A DNA stretch of 5,093 bases from Candidatus Bathyarchaeota archaeon (GTDB taxonomy: Archaea; Thermoproteota; Bathyarchaeia; Bathyarchaeales; Bathyarchaeaceae). The position numbers were made by a program, and so were the translations under genes. The notes under the pieces are model-generated. The model made no database searches. It was not told the DNA's origin and saw only the letters and a program-made list of their open reading frames with translations. Location of the stretch: assembly GCA_029883255.1 (NCBI GenBank), contig JAOUJL010000115.1, forward strand, positions 1-5,093, read 5' to 3'. Positions 4,725-5,093 of this stretch are shown in pieces (position 1 is the first letter of the stretch; the number at the start of each line of letters is the position of its first letter).

Positions 4725-5078
4725 ATGGAGAAATTTAGAATAGCTGTTGCAACAAAAGGACGTGGAGGCTTAGAAGACATCGTATCAGAGGTTTTCGGTA
4801 GAGCCAACACGTTCACTATTACTGATGTTGACGATGGCGAGATTAAAGATGTGAAGGTGCTTCAGAATCCAGCTGTGTCTTACAAGCACGGCGCCGGACC
4901 CATCGTAGTAAAGATGCTAGTGGATTCGGGTGTGAACGTAGTGATATCGGCTGAGCTTGGCCCAGGCGCGTCAGCGCTACTCGAGCAACACAATATAACT
5001 AGAGTTACGGCTAAACCAGGCAACAGCGTCGGCGAAACCATCAGAAATGCTCTGGTTGAAATTAAAAAAATAAAGTGA
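4725..5078 (+). CDS. Stand-alone NifX/NifB-type dinitrogenase Fe-Mo cofactor family protein
   Basis: This 117-residue protein begins MEKFRIAVATKGRGGLEDIVSEVFGRA, the typical opening of small archaeal PF02579-type proteins. It then has the HGAGP turn (55-59), the buried strand VNVVISAELGPGASALLEQ (70-88) and a closing helix ending in Lys. Length is normal and no domain is missing. It has no cysteine, so any cluster binding would not use thiolate side chains of its own. It differs from the fusion protein just upstream by lacking the Gly-rich linker and coiled coil, so the pair may be a docked and a free form of the same carrier. It is the last visible gene of the operon, 14 bases after the previous stop. 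A nitrogenase role is not implied, because no nif structural genes are present. Confidence 0.88.
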   Translation: MEKFRIAVATKGRGGLEDIVSEVFGRANTFTITDVDDGEIKDVKVLQNPAVSYKHGAGPIVVKMLVDSGVNVVISAELGPGASALLEQHNITRVTAKPGNSVGETIRNALVEIKKIK

Positions 5079-5093
5079 AATTTTCGATGTTTT

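Noticed and set aside
4123..5078. NifX-type genes taken as evidence of nitrogen fixation
   Set aside because: No nifH, nifD, nifK or complete nifB is seen, and such small proteins are widespread in archaea that do not fix nitrogen.
5079..5093. T-rich end of the window as a terminator of the NifX-type operon
   Set aside because: Only 15 bases are visible, with two runs of four T; this is too little to call.
1..5093. Insertion sequences, tRNAs, CRISPR repeats or bacterial -10/-35 promoters
   Set aside because: No transposase, terminal repeats, cloverleaf or regularly spaced repeats were found, and promoter elements look archaeal.

Overview
The window looks archaeal. Promoters are TATA-like AT boxes in divergent intergenic gaps, with no convincing -10/-35 pairs. 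Ribosome binding sites are strong (GGAGGTGA, AAGGAGTGA). The gene families (Lrp/AsnC regulator, DUF134 protein, DUF5320-like proteins, small NifX/NifB-type proteins, Mrp ATPase, group 3 [NiFe]-hydrogenase) are typical of strictly anaerobic archaea. An uncultured anaerobic archaeon such as a Bathyarchaeia-type lineage is possible, but the sequence alone does not fix the taxon.

Layout. On the minus strand, reading right to left, an operon starts at 2413 with an Mrp/ApbC-type Fe-S carrier ATPase. Its stop codon overlaps the start of a [NiFe]-hydrogenase large subunit in an ATGA. Four bases after the hydrogenase stop, a third gene begins and runs off the left edge; only MKICVTAP is visible. Divergent from this operon is an Lrp/AsnC regulator carrying an extra C-terminal five-cysteine cluster (2531-3100). 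It converges on a minus-strand DUF134 DNA-binding protein (3140-3478). The DUF134 gene is in turn divergent from a tight plus-strand operon: two small Trp-rich DUF5320-like coiled-coil proteins, a NifX-type domain fused to a Gly-rich linker and the same coiled-coil tail, and a stand-alone NifX-type protein ending at 5078.

Together the genes suggest a module for handling Fe-S or mixed-metal clusters around a hydrogenase. Mrp is a likely Fe-S carrier, the NifX-type proteins are likely metal-cluster carriers, the hydrogenase is a possible client, and the coiled-coil proteins may be scaffolds that assemble with the fusion protein through a shared 29-residue tail. Both divergent promoters contain inverted repeats that could be operators for the adjacent regulators, and the Lrp protein's cysteine cluster could sense metal or redox state. 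The linking function is inference; the families and gene order are seen directly.

The most unusual points are: a hydrogenase large subunit coupled to mrp with no small-subunit gene before it in its operon; an Ala where [NiFe]-hydrogenases normally have the active-site Pro of the EAPRG motif; the same coiled-coil tail on three consecutive proteins; and the Lrp protein with the cysteine tail. No RNA genes, insertion sequences or CRISPR arrays were seen, and no gene-free stretch exceeds about 120 bases.
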